Shown piece by piece: positions 1 through 11,191 of a DNA stretch of 64,000 nt (positions are counted from its first letter, which is position 1; every line of letters begins with the position of its first letter). The translations under genes and the position numbers were made by a program. The stretch is taken from positions 860,001 to 924,000 of the forward strand of contig JAIGNY010001464.1 in assembly GCA_020152595.1 (NCBI GenBank). Direction: 5' to 3'. Source of the stretch: Chiridota heheva. Taxonomy: Eukaryota > Echinodermata > Holothuroidea > Apodida > Chiridotidae. Below the pieces are notes generated by a model, which had not been told where the DNA came from, did not search any database, and saw only the letters and a list, made by a program, of their open reading frames with translations.

Positions 1-756
1 ACTTATAGTTTTCAAATAATTACAAATCAAAGCTTTGTGCAAAAGTGATGATGTATGAAAAGGAATACAGCTAAAACACTTTCATTTAATTCTTTCTCCT
101 TCAAATTCCAAAGGTTCTCAACTTGCAGTTTGATAAATTTTAGTTCTCTATAGTTAAGTTAAATGTTTCAGCTGTCTTTTCTGAAGTCAAAAATATGCAC
201 AATTTATGCTGATTAGGTATCAAAGTTTTTAAGATGCTGTAGAATTTTGAGCGAAAAAAACTGTACAAGCTACATGCCGAAAAGTTTTCTACACAGCTAT
301 CCGTACCCGACACCGGACTTTTCATATAAAAAGTCCGGTATAATGATACCCCAACCCAACTTCTGGTATCACCAGCTTGTTTACACCCATAACAAAGAAT
401 CTTTCTGTTATCATTAAGACCTGTATGTAACTTCCAATAATGAAGACCATACACTGTCACAGTGTTGTGTGGCCACATATTTGAAAGTGCACCCAAGCAG
501 AAGTGAGGACAATGAACAGAGGATTGGATTGTATGCTGAAAATGCACCCATGCACAAGTTAAATGAGCGAGGAGGATGAGCAGGGGATTGGGTTGCATAC
601 TGGTCTAACATGCTGGTGGATTGTGCAGTGTAGTGTGAAATTGACAGTCTGGATGCCTCATGCAAGTTTGACCAATTCTCCAATAGAGAGGAATTTCTTT
701 ATGTAGAAAACATGACACCTTGAAAAATCTATGGACATGTAGCAATTTCTATATTG
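1..756. other. Non-coding stretch with a dispersed repeat module
   Basis: No gene is supported. Positions about 270-365 hold a module beginning ACATGCCGAAAAGTTTTCT that recurs near 4,694 and 5,134. Positions about 483-600 hold an imperfect ~60-bp tandem duplication. The long minus-strand open frame here runs through these repeats and has no protein-like composition. Confidence 0.5.
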
Positions 757-760
757 CTTG

Positions 761-1612
761 AAAGATTAGTTCAGTGGTCAAGCAAGTCCATCTTATATGA
801 TGGAGGACTTCAACAGAAACAAAATGGTGAAGTATTCAAAAAGCTTATTCCATTAAAGGATTAGTTCAGTGGTCAAGTATGTCCATCTTATATGATGGAG
901 GACTTCAACAGAAACAAAATGGTGAAGTATTAAAAAAGCTTATTCCATTAAAGGATTAGTTCAGTGGTCAAGCATGTCCATCTTATATGACAGAGGACTT
1001 CAACAGAAAGAAAGTGGTGAAGTATTCAAAAAGCTTATTCCATTAAAGGATTACTTCAGTGGTTGAGCAAGTTTATCTTATATGACAGAGGACTTCAACA
1101 GAAAGAAAAAAATCAATAATCTTATTGCGTTAAGAAGATATTTAAGTTTAAAGTTTGGTATCATTTGTGTGGAAACAACTGAAATCAGACTAGATGTGAC
1201 GTCCAACCTCAGATTTCTCAAAACCTTTATGTATTCTATTATATTTTGTCGTGCGATTTTGTCAGTAGAAATGCATTGGACATGTCAGGAAAGTAAAACA
1301 GAATCTAGTAGGCCTAATTATAATTCACTACCTGAAGAAAGTTCGAGGAAAAATGATTCAAATAGCAAAAAAAAAGCTAGATAAATTCTCCTTAAAATAC
1401 ATCAACAATTGCTAAGAATATGATGATAAGGGCGGCAACTTTCCCTAGTAGACTTACTATATCAGTCATTTTTACGCAAATAAGACAGCTTTATATTTGA
1501 ATATCTCCTCAAGTAATTAAGGTTTTTTAATGCTTTCTTCACCATTTTGTTTCTTTTTAAAGTCTTCATTTATCTAAGAGACCTGCTTGATCACTGAACT
1601 AATCCTTTAACT
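761..1612. repeat. 95-bp tandem units facing an inverted copy of the same repeat family
   Basis: Units starting AAAGGATTAGTTCAGTGGTC lie at 761, 855, 950 and 1,045, a 95-bp period. About 1,395-1,612 is the reverse complement of a longer unit of the same family and ends CACTGAACTAATCCTTTAA. The long unit is the 195-bp repeat arrayed at 59.8-60.6 kb. The arrangement resembles a non-autonomous element with terminal inverted repeats and a multiplied left end. No protein is supported; the 100-residue plus-strand frame inside it is part of the repeat. Confidence 0.75.
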
Positions 1613-2618
1613 TCTGAGCACATCAGTTTTTGAATTTTTAACCCTTTCTGGGGCTGTGTAGCAGATCTGCTACAACATACTTGGATCACCACCCTTTTTG
1701 TGGCAGTGTAAGGAAGAGTCTCCAATTCTTCCCAGTGGATCCCGGGAGGGGGAAGGGGAACTGTCAAGCCCTCTATTGTGTGTGTGCACAAAGCGTTACA
1801 TCTGAACCATGCAATTCAGGAGGTGTACATTGAGTGTAAGTGTGCTCTGAGCCTTCATGCTTGAATGAATCAAAAATATTTTTTTTTTACCCTTGGGATC
1901 CAAAGGGAGGAACTGGAGAATTCCTATCAGATCTAAGTTCTACCCATTATGCAATGAAAGGACACTGTTTACATGCATTGCTAGCCATATTGCATTCCTG
2001 TGTTTCTTAGAAGGTTATTGCCATGCTCTTTAAGTCAGCACCTATCAGGCAAGTTTAGTGACTTAAATTTTGCTCATATTTTGAATTCTTGAGATTGGCC
2101 TAGTCTTTTGAAGTTCCAATCTTTTGAATCTTCACAAAGTAATCTTTTTAGAAAAAATAAACTTATTTGAATGAATAATCTTCTCTTGACCAAAGAATAA
2201 AAAAATAAATAAAAAAATTGCATGTGCAACATTGCCACATTACGGTCATGAGAAACGAACATTAGCGAGTTGTGTAAGACTGTCAGTCCCTTGAAATGTA
2301 AATGGTATTAGGCCTATATATCTCAAGATAATTAGTGAAATCATAATTTGAAGTAACAATTTAATGATTCTCCCCTCCATACCCCCCCCCCCCACCCCCT
2401 CCCTTCCTCTATGGGTAAGAATTGACAATTGATATTCATCACAGAGTTGCAGTCCTACCTCGGTCCTTAGCAGGTGGAGGTTTGTAGCAGGTGGACAGTA
2501 TGATGGGGGTACATGGGGTTTCCCCACGAGTTATTAGGGGGAGATAAATTATCAAATTAGAAACCTACATCTCTTCAATATCAACTGTAACTAAAATTAT
2601 AGCACTCTGCAGAGTGCA
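1613..2618. other. Non-coding stretch with a poly-C tract
   Basis: I see no gene here. A C-rich tract at about 2,382-2,404 is the only marked feature. Open frames on the minus strand across it are low-complexity artefacts. Confidence 0.5.
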
Positions 2619-3159
2619 TACCTCCGCCCTTGTTCATTCCCCACCAGAATACAATCTACCTCAGAGACCCTCGACCATAACCCAAACAACTTCTCTTTCT
2701 CACTGTTCATCTGTATGCCATTTACATTCTAAACACGTACAGATCATCATTTGTTTTCAGTTTAATTCAGGCTAAGCATTCATTGTTTGAGCTCTATACA
2801 AAGTAGATTCACATTCCATCATTTTCATTCATAGCAGAAACCAATTAATTTGATTTCATTGATACCAGAGACCACTTTAATTGATTTTCTCTGAGTCTAG
2901 AAAATTCATTGTATGCCTATTCTTTCATGGCATGAGTTCCTTGTTCGGCACATTCCATTGGTAAGTTTCAACTAAGTGTTGATGAATCTTGCCTTAAAAT
3001 GTTCCCGCCCCTCCATTTCTGTCCCTTCCCTTCCAAGATGTCCCAAAATTCCTAAAGCAAAACAAAACCATTAACACACCTAATTTGATCCAAATCCAGT
3101 CATCAGCTGAAAACATACAGTGAAAACATAACCTCTGTCCAACTTCGTTGGCGGAGGTA
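2619..3159. mobile_element. Possible non-autonomous DNA element with TACCTCCGCC ends
   Basis: TACCTCCGCC at 2,619-2,628 is matched in inverted form by GGCGGAGGTA at 3,150-3,159, giving a 541-bp unit with no coding capacity. The inner right end, AACTTCGTTGGCGGAGGTAA, has the look of a dispersed repeat terminus. No target-site duplication is clear, so the assignment rests on the inverted ends alone. Confidence 0.5.
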
Positions 3160-3197
3160 AATATGGGCTGCTACTTATGTTTTTATTTTGTCAGAAA

Positions 3198-4195
3198 ATG
3201 GCCTCAACCAGATCTCGTGTAGATGATTTGGACTGTTTGGAAATCAGTTGAAAATTGAAGAATTAAGTTGGGACGAGGATGATGAATATTCAGAGGACAT
3301 TGGAGACTGATGCAGAAATGGATGTAAGTGCCGGTGGGGATAATATTCACCACAAAGATGATGATAATTAAGACATTGAAGAGGGTAGAACTACATCACA
3401 GATACTATTAAGACCTGCAAAGAGGCATATCTGCAAAGAGGCATACCTGCAAAGAAGCATACCTGCAAAGAAGCATACCTGCAAAGAAGCATACCTGCAA
3501 AGAAGCATACCTGCAAAAAAGCATACCTGCAAAGAAGCATACCTGCAAAGAAGCATACCTGCAAAGAAGCATACCTGCAAAGAAGCATACCTGCAAAGAA
3601 GCATACCTGCAAAGAAGCATACCTGCAAAGAAGCATACCTGCAAAGAAGCATACCTGCAAAGAAGCATACTTGCAAAGAAGCATACCTGCAAAGAAGCAT
3701 ACCTGCAAAGAAGCATACCTGCAAAGAAGCATACCTGCAAAGAAGCATACCTGCAAAAAAGCATACCTGCAAAGAAGCATACCTGCAAAGAAGCATACCT
3801 GCAAAGAAGCATACCTGCAAAAAGCATACCTGCAAAAAAGCATACCTGCAAAAAAGCATACCTGCAAAAAAGCATACCTGCAAAAATGCAAACCTCCAAA
3901 GCATACCTGCAAAAAAGCATACCTGCAAAAGAGCATTCCTGCAAAGAAGCATACCTGCAAAAAAGCATACCTGCGAAGAAGCATACCTGCAAAGAAGCAT
4001 ACCTGCAAAGAAGAAATACCAAGACGGATGAAATAGAAGAGCTGATACCAATGTATCTGAAGATGGGGGTTGTGCAGCTTCCTTTCTATAAATTGCACTG
4101 GTCCCAGAAAATACACTACCCACCTGTTGCAGATGTAATGCCTTTGAAACGATATGAAAAACTGTGACGGTTCCTTTATTTCGTTGACAACACAT
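3198..4195 (+). pseudogene. piggyBac-like transposase remnant interrupted by a minisatellite
   Basis: The ATG at 3,198 lies just after a good acceptor (ATTTTGTCAG) and opens MASTRSRVDDLDCLEIS. After a frameshift it continues as an acidic stretch (WDEDDEYSEDIGD), the usual composition of piggyBac N-termini. The frame then enters a 16-bp minisatellite. Beyond it, 4,022-4,195 encodes DEIEELIPMYLKMGVVQLPF followed by LHWSQKIHYPPVADVMPLKR, matching the piggyBac (DDE_Tnp_1_7) core where a 'YMGVV..P....YWS....P.VADVM.RNRFE' pattern is typical. Stops and frameshifts, and loss of everything after about 4,195 where a LINE sits in reverse, make it non-functional. It would have acted as a nuclear cut-and-paste transposase targeting TTAA. 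The family call is from recognised motifs; an alignment would settle it. Confidence 0.72.
3416..4013. repeat. 16-bp minisatellite, about 37 copies
   Basis: The unit GCATACCTGCAAAGAA is repeated almost without change, with AAAGAA/AAAAAA variants and some deletions near 3,820-3,905. Because 16 is not divisible by 3 and the unit makes no stop in any frame, long open frames appear on both strands, with a 16-residue protein period. These are artefacts. The array sits inside the piggyBac-like remnant. Confidence 0.97.
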
Positions 4196-4690
4196 GTTAT
4201 GGTTTGGTTTGGTTTGATGAGGTTTAATGGCACCGCGACAGTCAGAGTCAAACGTGCCAAGAGGGTGTTGAATAATTAAGGTGCAAAGGTTAGGAAAGAG
4301 ATGATTCGAAAACGAGGAATGGATGGAGAGAAGTAAAAGCTTAGAGGAAATAAGTTGTAAAAGAAAGGTGGTAAGAAGGAGAGGGATGTGAGATAGGAAA
4401 GGATGGGGTGTGGGGAGATTAAATCAAGTGAAAAAGGTTGCTGTTGCGGAGGAAGGTGATGTTGGAGGTGGGATTGTTCTTGAAGAAGTCGGAAATAGTG
4501 GTGGCAGAGGATAGGAAAGATCTGGACTTGGCAAAAATCGGACAGGTTAAGAGGATATGACTGATCGAAAGATTAGTATTGCAAGTGGGCAGATAGGTTT
4601 GGGAGAGCCAGAAAGGAGGTAATAGTGGGTGAGATAGGTGTGGCCTAGGCGAATGTGGGTAATGACCACGTCCTCTCTGCGATTGTGACT
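4196..4690 (-). mobile_element. LINE 3' end (C-terminal reverse transcriptase tail plus 3' UTR)
   Basis: Read on the minus strand, 4,690 to about 4,419 encodes a Cys/His tail. It includes LPTCNTNLSISHILLTCPIF and then SATTISDFFKNN, the usual 'C..C....T..HiLL.CP' end of non-LTR retrotransposon ORF2. The minus-strand 3' UTR ends near 4,200 with a GCGGTGCCATTAAACCTCAT-like sequence and an AACCAAACC tail. The same 3' end appears at 25,913-25,963. The copy is strongly 5'-truncated and has inserted into the piggyBac-like remnant. Confidence 0.75.
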
Positions 4691-5384
4691 TAGTACATGC
4701 CGAAAAGTTTCTCTTTAAGCCAACCCGCATCCGACACTCTTGTTGAAATGAAAACCCTAGGTTGTCTAAGAAATGATACATTACTGTATAGTTATTAAAT
4801 CATTCATAAAGTCAAATACTCGTTATTATGAAACATATTTTTCTAGCAATTGAAAACATTAAGCATGCCTATATTTCCGTCTTAATCACATAACTTACAA
4901 CGCTTAGGTACATTCTTTAAAACCCGGAAGTAGACAACACATAATATACCCGTAACCGCGGTTATGCGAATTTCTCATTTTGCAGTTATCATTGAACATT
5001 ATAATTGTCCACAAAGCAGTGCTGGTAAATATTTTATGCAGAAATAAGGCTGAAATGATGAGTGAAATTTAGGTTATTTATTGAAAATGTTGCAAGAAAG
5101 TATAACTTACAGGTATTTTTTATTCCATGACAAAAAGTTTCTCTTTAAGTCTACCCACACCCAACATCTGAGTTAATCCTGAAAACTCAGGTATGGCAAT
5201 TACCAACACAACTTCCTGTTGTGTATTGTTTCCACTCCAAACAATGATTGTTTATCTGCCATTCCCACACACACTGCAGCCATGTAGCCCAAGGTTATTT
5301 GTGTGTATTATATTACAAAGCCAGTGCTGAGTAATCAGGGCACTTTTGTGATTGAAATCACTCAGCTTTGTTAGGTGGGTACAA
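4691..5384. repeat. Two more copies of the AAAAGTTTCTCTTTAAG module in non-coding DNA
   Basis: Copies at about 4,694-4,790 and 5,134-5,220 share AAAAGTTTCTCTTTAAG followed by ACCC-rich text, as does the copy at 270-365. The rest of the stretch shows no gene. Confidence 0.55.
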
Positions 5385-5490
5385 GATTTTTAAACGCTTT
5401 CTTCACCATTTTGTTTCTTTTTGAGTCCTCTTTCATATATGATGAACTTGCTTGACCACTAAGCTAATCCTTCAAGTGAATGGGTTCACC
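5385..5490 (-). repeat. Reverse-oriented end of the 95/195-bp repeat family
   Basis: CGCTTTCTTCACCATTTTGT through CTTGACCACTAAGCTAATCC is the reverse complement of the 5' part of the repeat family found at 761 and 59,776. It is a solitary copy. Confidence 0.75.
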
Positions 5491-5762
5491 CAATATCCAA
5501 GCATGCTGCAATGCAGGATATATTGTCAACGCTGTCACTAGCCCTATTTTTCTAATTTTTCAGACACAATTTGAATATTGCCATCACTGGAAAAGTGACA
5601 ACAGAATTTCAGGCGCTGCTGGGGTACATGCAAAACCACTGTAAGCCACTTTTCACACAGCTGTGAAAAATTCACGGATGCTAAAGAAGCTGAAGGGATG
5701 GAAGAAAATCCGATAACTGTTCATATGATGATTAATACCCCCTATCTAACCGGACAACCCAA

Positions 5763-5892
5763 TGTTATCAGAATGTTTTGATGAAATAGAAGCACTTAAT
5801 GAAGATGACTTCAATTATGGGTCACAAATTTGTAGAGGATTCTCTGTCAGTCCATGTATGGACTCAGAATACGATGTAATTGAAATAGATTA
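5763..5892 (+). pseudogene. Short acidic coding-like remnant, unrecognised
   Basis: An open frame from the ATG at 5,763 gives about 42 residues, rich in acidic residues (FDEIEALNEDDFNYGS, then DSEYDVIEID and a stop). Upstream, 5,563-5,700 has further open text after a TTTTTCAG acceptor (FQALLGYMQNHCKPL in one frame). This could be the last exon of a decayed gene or transposon. I do not recognise the family, and chance is possible at this length. Confidence 0.25.
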
Positions 5893-5994
5893 ATGTGACA
5901 TACTTTACAGACATTTTGGGTGTGTATGTTTTCACGGCAAATTTTAAATGAATTAAATTTGGCAATGAAAAACGTGGGAATTTGCCCAATATAC

Positions 5995-6640
5995 TTTAAT
6001 AGACATGCTTTTCATTCTCTGTAAACAAAACAAAACGAGGGAACTTTGATGGAATAAATTTAATAAACACCCAACAGGAAAACTCCAGTTGAGACCAGTT
6101 GGGATTCCCTAACTGGTCCCAATTTGGATTAAATATTCCCAGCTGGTAGCAACTCGGATTGATGAAATTCCCAACTGGGAATAAATATTTCCCAACTTGG
6201 GCCAGTTCATCCAAATTGGGATTTTCCGTAATTCCAGTCGGAAAAATTCCCAGTTGCAAAAATTCCCATTGGAAAAATTCCCAGTTGGCAAAAACCCAAC
6301 TGGAATTTTCTCCTGGGATGCGGGTAATTTTTGGCAGGCTTTCAGTCGAGCTTATTGTGGATAACTATTATACAAGCAATAGCTTAACAATAGACTTTTT
6401 ATTCTCTGTAAGCAAAACAAAACCTGGGAACTCTGATGGAATAATTTAAACATGCAGGAAATTTTTGGCGGGCTTTTAGTCGAGCTTATTGTTGATAACT
6501 ACTTTACAAGCGGTAACTTAACAACAGACTTATTCATTCTCCGTAAACAAAACAAAACCCGGAATTTCTGATAGAATAATTTTAATAAACATGCAGGAAA
6601 ATTTGGCAGGCTTTCAGTCGAATGGTATTCAGACTATGAA
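5995..6640. repeat. Satellite of ~136-bp units, one split by a hairpin insertion
   Basis: The shared core runs TTCATTCTCYGTAAACAAAA, then GGAACTCTGATGGAATAATT, AAACATGCAGG and GGCAGGCTTTCAGTCGAGC. The GGCAGGCT landmark lies at 6,333, 6,467 and 6,605, giving spacings of 134 and 138. The first copy is divided by the hairpin element at 6,070-6,317. Confidence 0.85.
6070..6317. mobile_element. 248-bp foldback (hairpin) element with CCAGTTGG subrepeats
   Basis: The left end CCCAACAGGAAAACTCCAG and right end CTGGAATTTTCTCCTGGG are inverted copies. The interior alternates CCCAACTGG / CCAGTTGGGA subrepeats, so most of the element can fold on itself. It has no coding capacity. Its termini match those of the long inverted repeats at 28,758 and 38,341. 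Neighbouring satellite units give the empty site (AAACATGCAGG), from which the borders were read. Confidence 0.85.
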
Positions 6641-6879
6641 TTTTCAATGGACTTTCAATTTGTGGTGGGTATTTGTAATTAAAATGCTGGAAATCTTGTG
6701 GACCTTTCACGGTAACTTCTGGAGTTAAATATCAGGATGTTTATGATTCATTTCAAAAACAGCTAACGAGAAAGGCAAGGGAGGACACTGTTGATGAAAT
6801 AATTGCAAGATATTGCAGGACAGAGGGAATATTTATCAATAGAGACGACTATAGGGAGCAATTCTAAAGGTGCACTCTG

Positions 6880-7345
6880 CCATTATTAGTAATATTTTTA
6901 CTTATTTTCTCATCTTTTTTGTTGTCGCTATTATTGTGAGTAAGGGGTGAAACTTAAAAAGCAGTAACCTTTTTCAGATAAAGTTCCTCATAACTCTTGG
7001 GGGAAAAGCACAGGAGGCATGATAGGGAGAATGTTGACAAGAGTTGTCACAAACAGCATGCTCTCCATTTATAGCCTGAAAGGCCACAAAGTACCGTGCC
7101 ATCATAACTAAGATTTTCTCTTCTTTTTTTTTGTATTATTGTGACTAACCAGTGAAACTAAAATACAGTCTCCTTTCAGATAAAAGTCCTTGATAACTCT
7201 TGGGGGGAGGAGCACAGGGGACACCATACGGAGAAAGTTAGGAAGGATTGCAAACAGACAGCATGCTCTCCATGTACTGTATAGCCTGAAAGGAAAGAAT
7301 GCCTTTTCAAACACAAAGGTGTACCGTGCTATCATAAGTAAGATT
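6880..7345. repeat. ~215-bp direct repeat, two copies
   Basis: About 6,905-7,115 and 7,130-7,345 share CAGATAAAGTCC/TTCC..ATAACTCTTGGGGG, GCATGCTCTCCAT, TATAGCCTGAAAGG and GTACCGTGCYATCATAA in the same order. Both copies are non-coding. Confidence 0.8.
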
Positions 7346-8540
7346 TTATCTTGATTTTATCTTCATATCAAAATATCAGCTCTTCGCAAAACTTGACACC
7401 CAACATACCCAAAAATGGGCTTAAAAGAAGTGAGTCATACCTAACTTCCAGTTCGTCTATAATTCCCTTGTGCCACATAAGTTATAAATGCTCAGTCACA
7501 AAACAACCTTGACAAAAAGTTGTTGTTGTGTGAAGTATTGCGGAATAATACAGCTAACTTTCAGTTGGTTAAGTCTGTTATCAAACGAGCGTAGCTACTT
7601 GCAAATAATATCTAACTTAAGAAAATTTAATTTGAATGTTTATATTTCCATACACATTTATAGGAATAATATCAAATTAGTTTCAGTTTTTTTGCCAGAA
7701 AGACAACACACAATAAAATTTCTACGAAATGTTTTTTGGTCACGGAATGTATGGTGGTGCAGTGCGACAATGTATAAAGTGCATGCATATGCGATCGCTG
7801 CATTACATGTGCATCACAGTGTGAGAATAAAAGTCATATTGAATTATATTTTAATCATATTGAGTACAAAATTTGACCAAATAACCCCATAGTAATATAC
7901 TGTATCTGGAGTTATTTTGTATTTTATTCAAATGCCATGGCTCTTCAAGCTTTGGACAAATTTGGCCGAAGGGAGCCCAGTCTTGGTTTCGTTTTTGGGA
8001 TGGGGTCGAGAGTACGATATGGGGTCGGAGTACCGTATTCCCGAAGGATTAAGTTAGGTAGGTAGCAGATCCTTTCAAATATGCGATCGGTGAGTTTTCG
8101 TTTATTTTTTAAGAACATAAGAATATATAAAAAAATACAGATATAAGCAGCTAAGTATTGCAAAATGTTTAGATATGTAGTCTGTGAAGGTTATCTTAAT
8201 GATTGTAATCAGGAAGTGGTGGCGACATTGCACAAAGAAATCATCAGGAATCATCTAATGACATTAAATGATTGATGAAGTTAACGATAAAGTTGCGATT
8301 GATGCATGACGTGCCCGCACCTCGGGAAACAAAGCGACCCCATAATTTGTCGTCTTCATCGACTTCAGGCATGAATTAAGCTAGACACAGTTCTTCTTAT
8401 TATATTTTTTTGTTTACAGACTCGTTACAGCACATTGATGTTAGATAGGCTTTGAATGTTCAAGAGACTAAGTTTGAATGTTCAAGAGACTAAAAGACGA
8501 ATCAGACGGACCACCAATTCACCTTACCTTCAGCCATCAC
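7346..8540. other. No gene seen
   Basis: I find no gene or clear repeat. A 134-residue plus-strand open frame at 7,488-7,892 has no recognisable motif and AT-driven composition. Confidence 0.45.
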
Positions 8541-8689
8541 CCAAGGCTCCTGACCTGACATAGATAGTGAAGTTTCTGTTACCATTTGGCAGCATCAACA
8601 AGTACTGCAAAGAGAAAGCAGGCCCCAGTTTTTACAAGGATGAATCATTTGCACTCTTGCTTTTAAGTGGTTAACATCGGATGTTTCAT

Positions 8690-8999
8690 CACAAAGAAAC
8701 TGTCGTGGCCAAACCACTGTTTTGACAGCTACCCAAACTGATGGATATCATGTAACACATAAAACTGTGTGTGCTCTGCAAACACAATTGAACAATATGG
8801 TACATGCAATGGCGGCCGCAGTAGAAGAGAGAAAATGAATTTATTCAAGATTTACTCTTCTTTAAACATTGGATGCCCATGTCAATCCACTCCCTTAATT
8901 ACCAGTCCCCTACGATGCACCGCTACTCCCACCTGTGGCAACCGAGTTCCCCTTTGTTCCCCTTTTTGGAAGAATGTACCAAGAATGCGTGAAGTTTGA
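8690..8999 (+). pseudogene. Decayed coding-like remnant, unrecognised
   Basis: Two open segments look protein-like but lie in different frames. About 8,727-8,846 reads TATQTDGYHVTHKTVCALQT.. ending AAAVEERK and a stop. About 8,896-8,997 reads LPVPYDAPLLPPVATEFPFV.. RMYQECVKFE, ending at a good GTAAGT donor (8,998). They may be pieces of one broken transposon gene. I cannot name the family. Confidence 0.3.
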
Positions 9000-9500
9000 A
9001 GTAAGTGATGGAATAATATTGAAATAAAAAGAGAACTAATGACGGACAATTTCCCTACTTTGAGGACCCCCGCTTCATTTCTGCGGCAGTTGATGCCATA
9101 GGTTTTTAACATTAACGAAATGACCCGGTCAAATTTTAAAAACCATGAACGATATGAAAGTAAATCATGTTATGGGTGAATATGTAACATAAACATGACA
9201 CTATCAACTTTTTTTCTTTGTATTTTTTTGTAAATCATCAAATACCTTCTTCAGCCCTCTTTTAGTATCTATTAAGATGTTTACGGATTCGTTTTACCTA
9301 AATGATCAATAACCATTTTTGTTGTGTTCATGTTTCTGTACACAATAGCCTAGCAGCTTCAGCACCCATGCAAGTAATATGACAGAAACTCACTCCAGAG
9401 ATTTTGGGGACTTTGTGTACAATGAACGGTTGGAGTGCTCATTGTATGTAGTGATTATCTTACCGGACCAGCATGGTTGGTTAGATTGATGAGGTATTTC
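9000..9500. other. No gene seen
   Basis: AT-rich DNA without a supported feature. Confidence 0.5.
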
Positions 9501-9960
9501 TTAACCATTACTATACCAGCATTTTTTGAAAATGCGCCAAAATGGGATAATATCGCTGCGTGGTAGAGCAAGGGGAGTCAAAGCAGCAAAATCGGGCTCG
9601 TTCCACTTCAGTGACCCGGTGGGGCACCCTACATATAAAACTTGGCGATAATATCACTGCATTAAATGCGCCTGGGAGGGGTTACAGCACAAAAGGCGAT
9701 AAATTATTGAAGAATCCTCTGTCTTCCGAGCAGCAAAATCGGGCTCTTTCCGCTTCAGTGACCCGGTAGGCTACTCACCGGAACCAAAACCATGCTGCAT
9801 ATATATATTTTCGAGTTGGTACATTTGTCGCGGGTTGATTAACCTTCACTCTACCAGCACTTTTTTGAAGATGTGCCTGGGAGGCGGAGTCAAAGACAGG
9901 GCACCCAAAACAGCGGTAATATCGGCGTGTAGTAGAGGCAGGTGGTAGAGTAAGGTTTAA
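9501..9960. mobile_element. piggyBac-type MITE, TTAA-bounded
   Basis: The unit starts TTAACCATTACTATACCAGC and ends GGTAGAGTAAGGTTTAA, so inverted ends are flanked by TTAA, the piggyBac target. The interior holds ACTTCAGTGACCCGGT and CGCGGGTTGATTAACC, shared with the element at 36,859-37,199. An internal second terminus at about 9,838 shows that it is a composite of nested copies. No coding capacity. Confidence 0.75.
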
Positions 9961-10062
9961 TAGCATCAAGTGACATAGTCCACAGGAAGGTGTGAATGAC
10001 CAACTTCTTTTGACTGGGTGACAATTTAGAGACAGACCTAAGAAGAGGTGATGGCGAGCTTC

Positions 10063-10377
10063 CCTTGTGGAAATATGAGTCAGAATTTGATCACTTTTTA
10101 GTCAGATTTGAGGCAGATTTATATTTTCTGACCCATATTCACCAATACTGACTAAATTCTGACTAAAATCTGACTCAATTCTGATTTAAATCTGACTTGG
10201 AAGTATTTCTGATTCAAATCTGATTAGAATCTCAAAAATGACTATAATTCTTACTGCAAAAATTCTTATTTAGAAACTGACTCAACCAGTCTAAAAACTG
10301 ACTCAAATCTGACCTGGGTCTGACTTGACAAAAAACTGACGGGAATTATACTCAAATCTGACTAGATTTTTGCATAG
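10063..10377. mobile_element. Foldback element with AGTCAGATTTGA subrepeats (left copy)
   Basis: It starts CCTTGTGGAAATATGAGTCA and ends CTGACTAGATTTTTGCATAGG, imperfect inverted copies of each other. The interior changes from GAGTCAGA-orientation to TCTGACTC-orientation at about 10,135. It is non-coding. Its left terminus is the near-perfect inverse of the right terminus of the element at 22,497-23,032. Confidence 0.75.
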
Positions 10378-10551
10378 GTGATGTTTGCTTTGGACTTAAA
10401 CTTTTTTGTGTCATTTCCCTACAGTAAACATATGGAGAAAGTAATGACTTTGTCTATTTTTGGTCAATTTGGTACTTCAAAAATTTTTGGCAATTAAAAG
10501 CAAAGAATTAGTTATTTTGAGTCAAGTTAACTTGACAGGTTAATTTAACAG

Positions 10552-10676
10552 GTACTTGATGAAATTATAAAATTCTGTGTGGATGAGCAGTTGGATGCAG
10601 CACAACTGAGTGGAGGAGGGGTTACAAGAATCACATCCAGGCCTACACGTCCGTTTCAACATTTTATGGTATTTTG
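10552..10676 (+). CDS. Candidate internal exon, unrecognised
   Basis: A TTTAACAG acceptor and a GTAAAT donor bound 125 nt that is open in one frame. The reading includes VLDEIIKFCVDEQLDAAQLS and then PTRPFQHFMVFW. Composition and splice borders look like a real exon. It lies about 4.3 kb upstream of the SET exons on the same strand, so it may be a 5' exon of that gene or a scrap of another. No family is recognised. Confidence 0.4.
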
Positions 10677-10905
10677 GTAAATCTGTAAAATAAGGTTTTT
10701 ATATTGTTTAACTTGATTTGAAAGGAAAACTAGAGTTCCTTTTTAAAACAGTCAGATATAAAAATTTAGCTCAAATACTATCACACACTGGTTTTAAGTT
10801 AGGTTTGCCTTAATGTGAATCCTTTCAAACAATCGATATTTAATGATCACACTGTATATAACATAGCCAGATAGGATGGGAAACTGGTCCCATATATATA
10901 TGTAG

Positions 10906-10906
<1 letters not shown>

Positions 10907-10938
<32 letters not shown>

Positions 10939-10941
10939 TGT
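10907..10941. repeat. (TATG)n microsatellite
   Basis: About eight TATG units follow a short TA-rich stretch. Confidence 0.9.
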
Positions 10942-11191
10942 CCGCAAATTCACTACCTTATGGAGGCATACACCAGGTTTGGTAATATCCTAGTGGAGAC
11001 GCACCTCCCTGTGGAGACTCATTTCAGGTCTCCAAAAGAAAAATACCTACTGCATTGATTGTTAAGCCCCCCTGAATGATTATTTATTTCATTTGAGATG
11101 TTTGCAAAGGGTATACCTTGTGGAGACCTAACGGTGTATAAGTTTGTAAAATTTCAGATTTCTAAAATGTTGTGAAATGTAAGTACGCCCC

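Noticed and set aside
140..598. 152-residue minus-strand frame
   Set aside because: It runs over a small tandem duplication and a dispersed repeat, with no motif or splice evidence.
3416..4013. Possible CRISPR-like array (short regular repeats)
   Set aside because: There are no unique spacers. It is a simple head-to-tail minisatellite in eukaryotic DNA. The same holds for the 34-bp repeats at 11,192-11,437.
3368..4260. Long open frames of 200-290 residues on both strands
   Set aside because: They are translations of a 16-bp minisatellite that has no stop codon in any frame. Only the flanking piggyBac-like parts are real protein text.
7488..7892. 134-residue plus-strand frame with CCCVKYC start
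   Set aside because: No motif beyond the first residues, no splice support and AT-driven composition.
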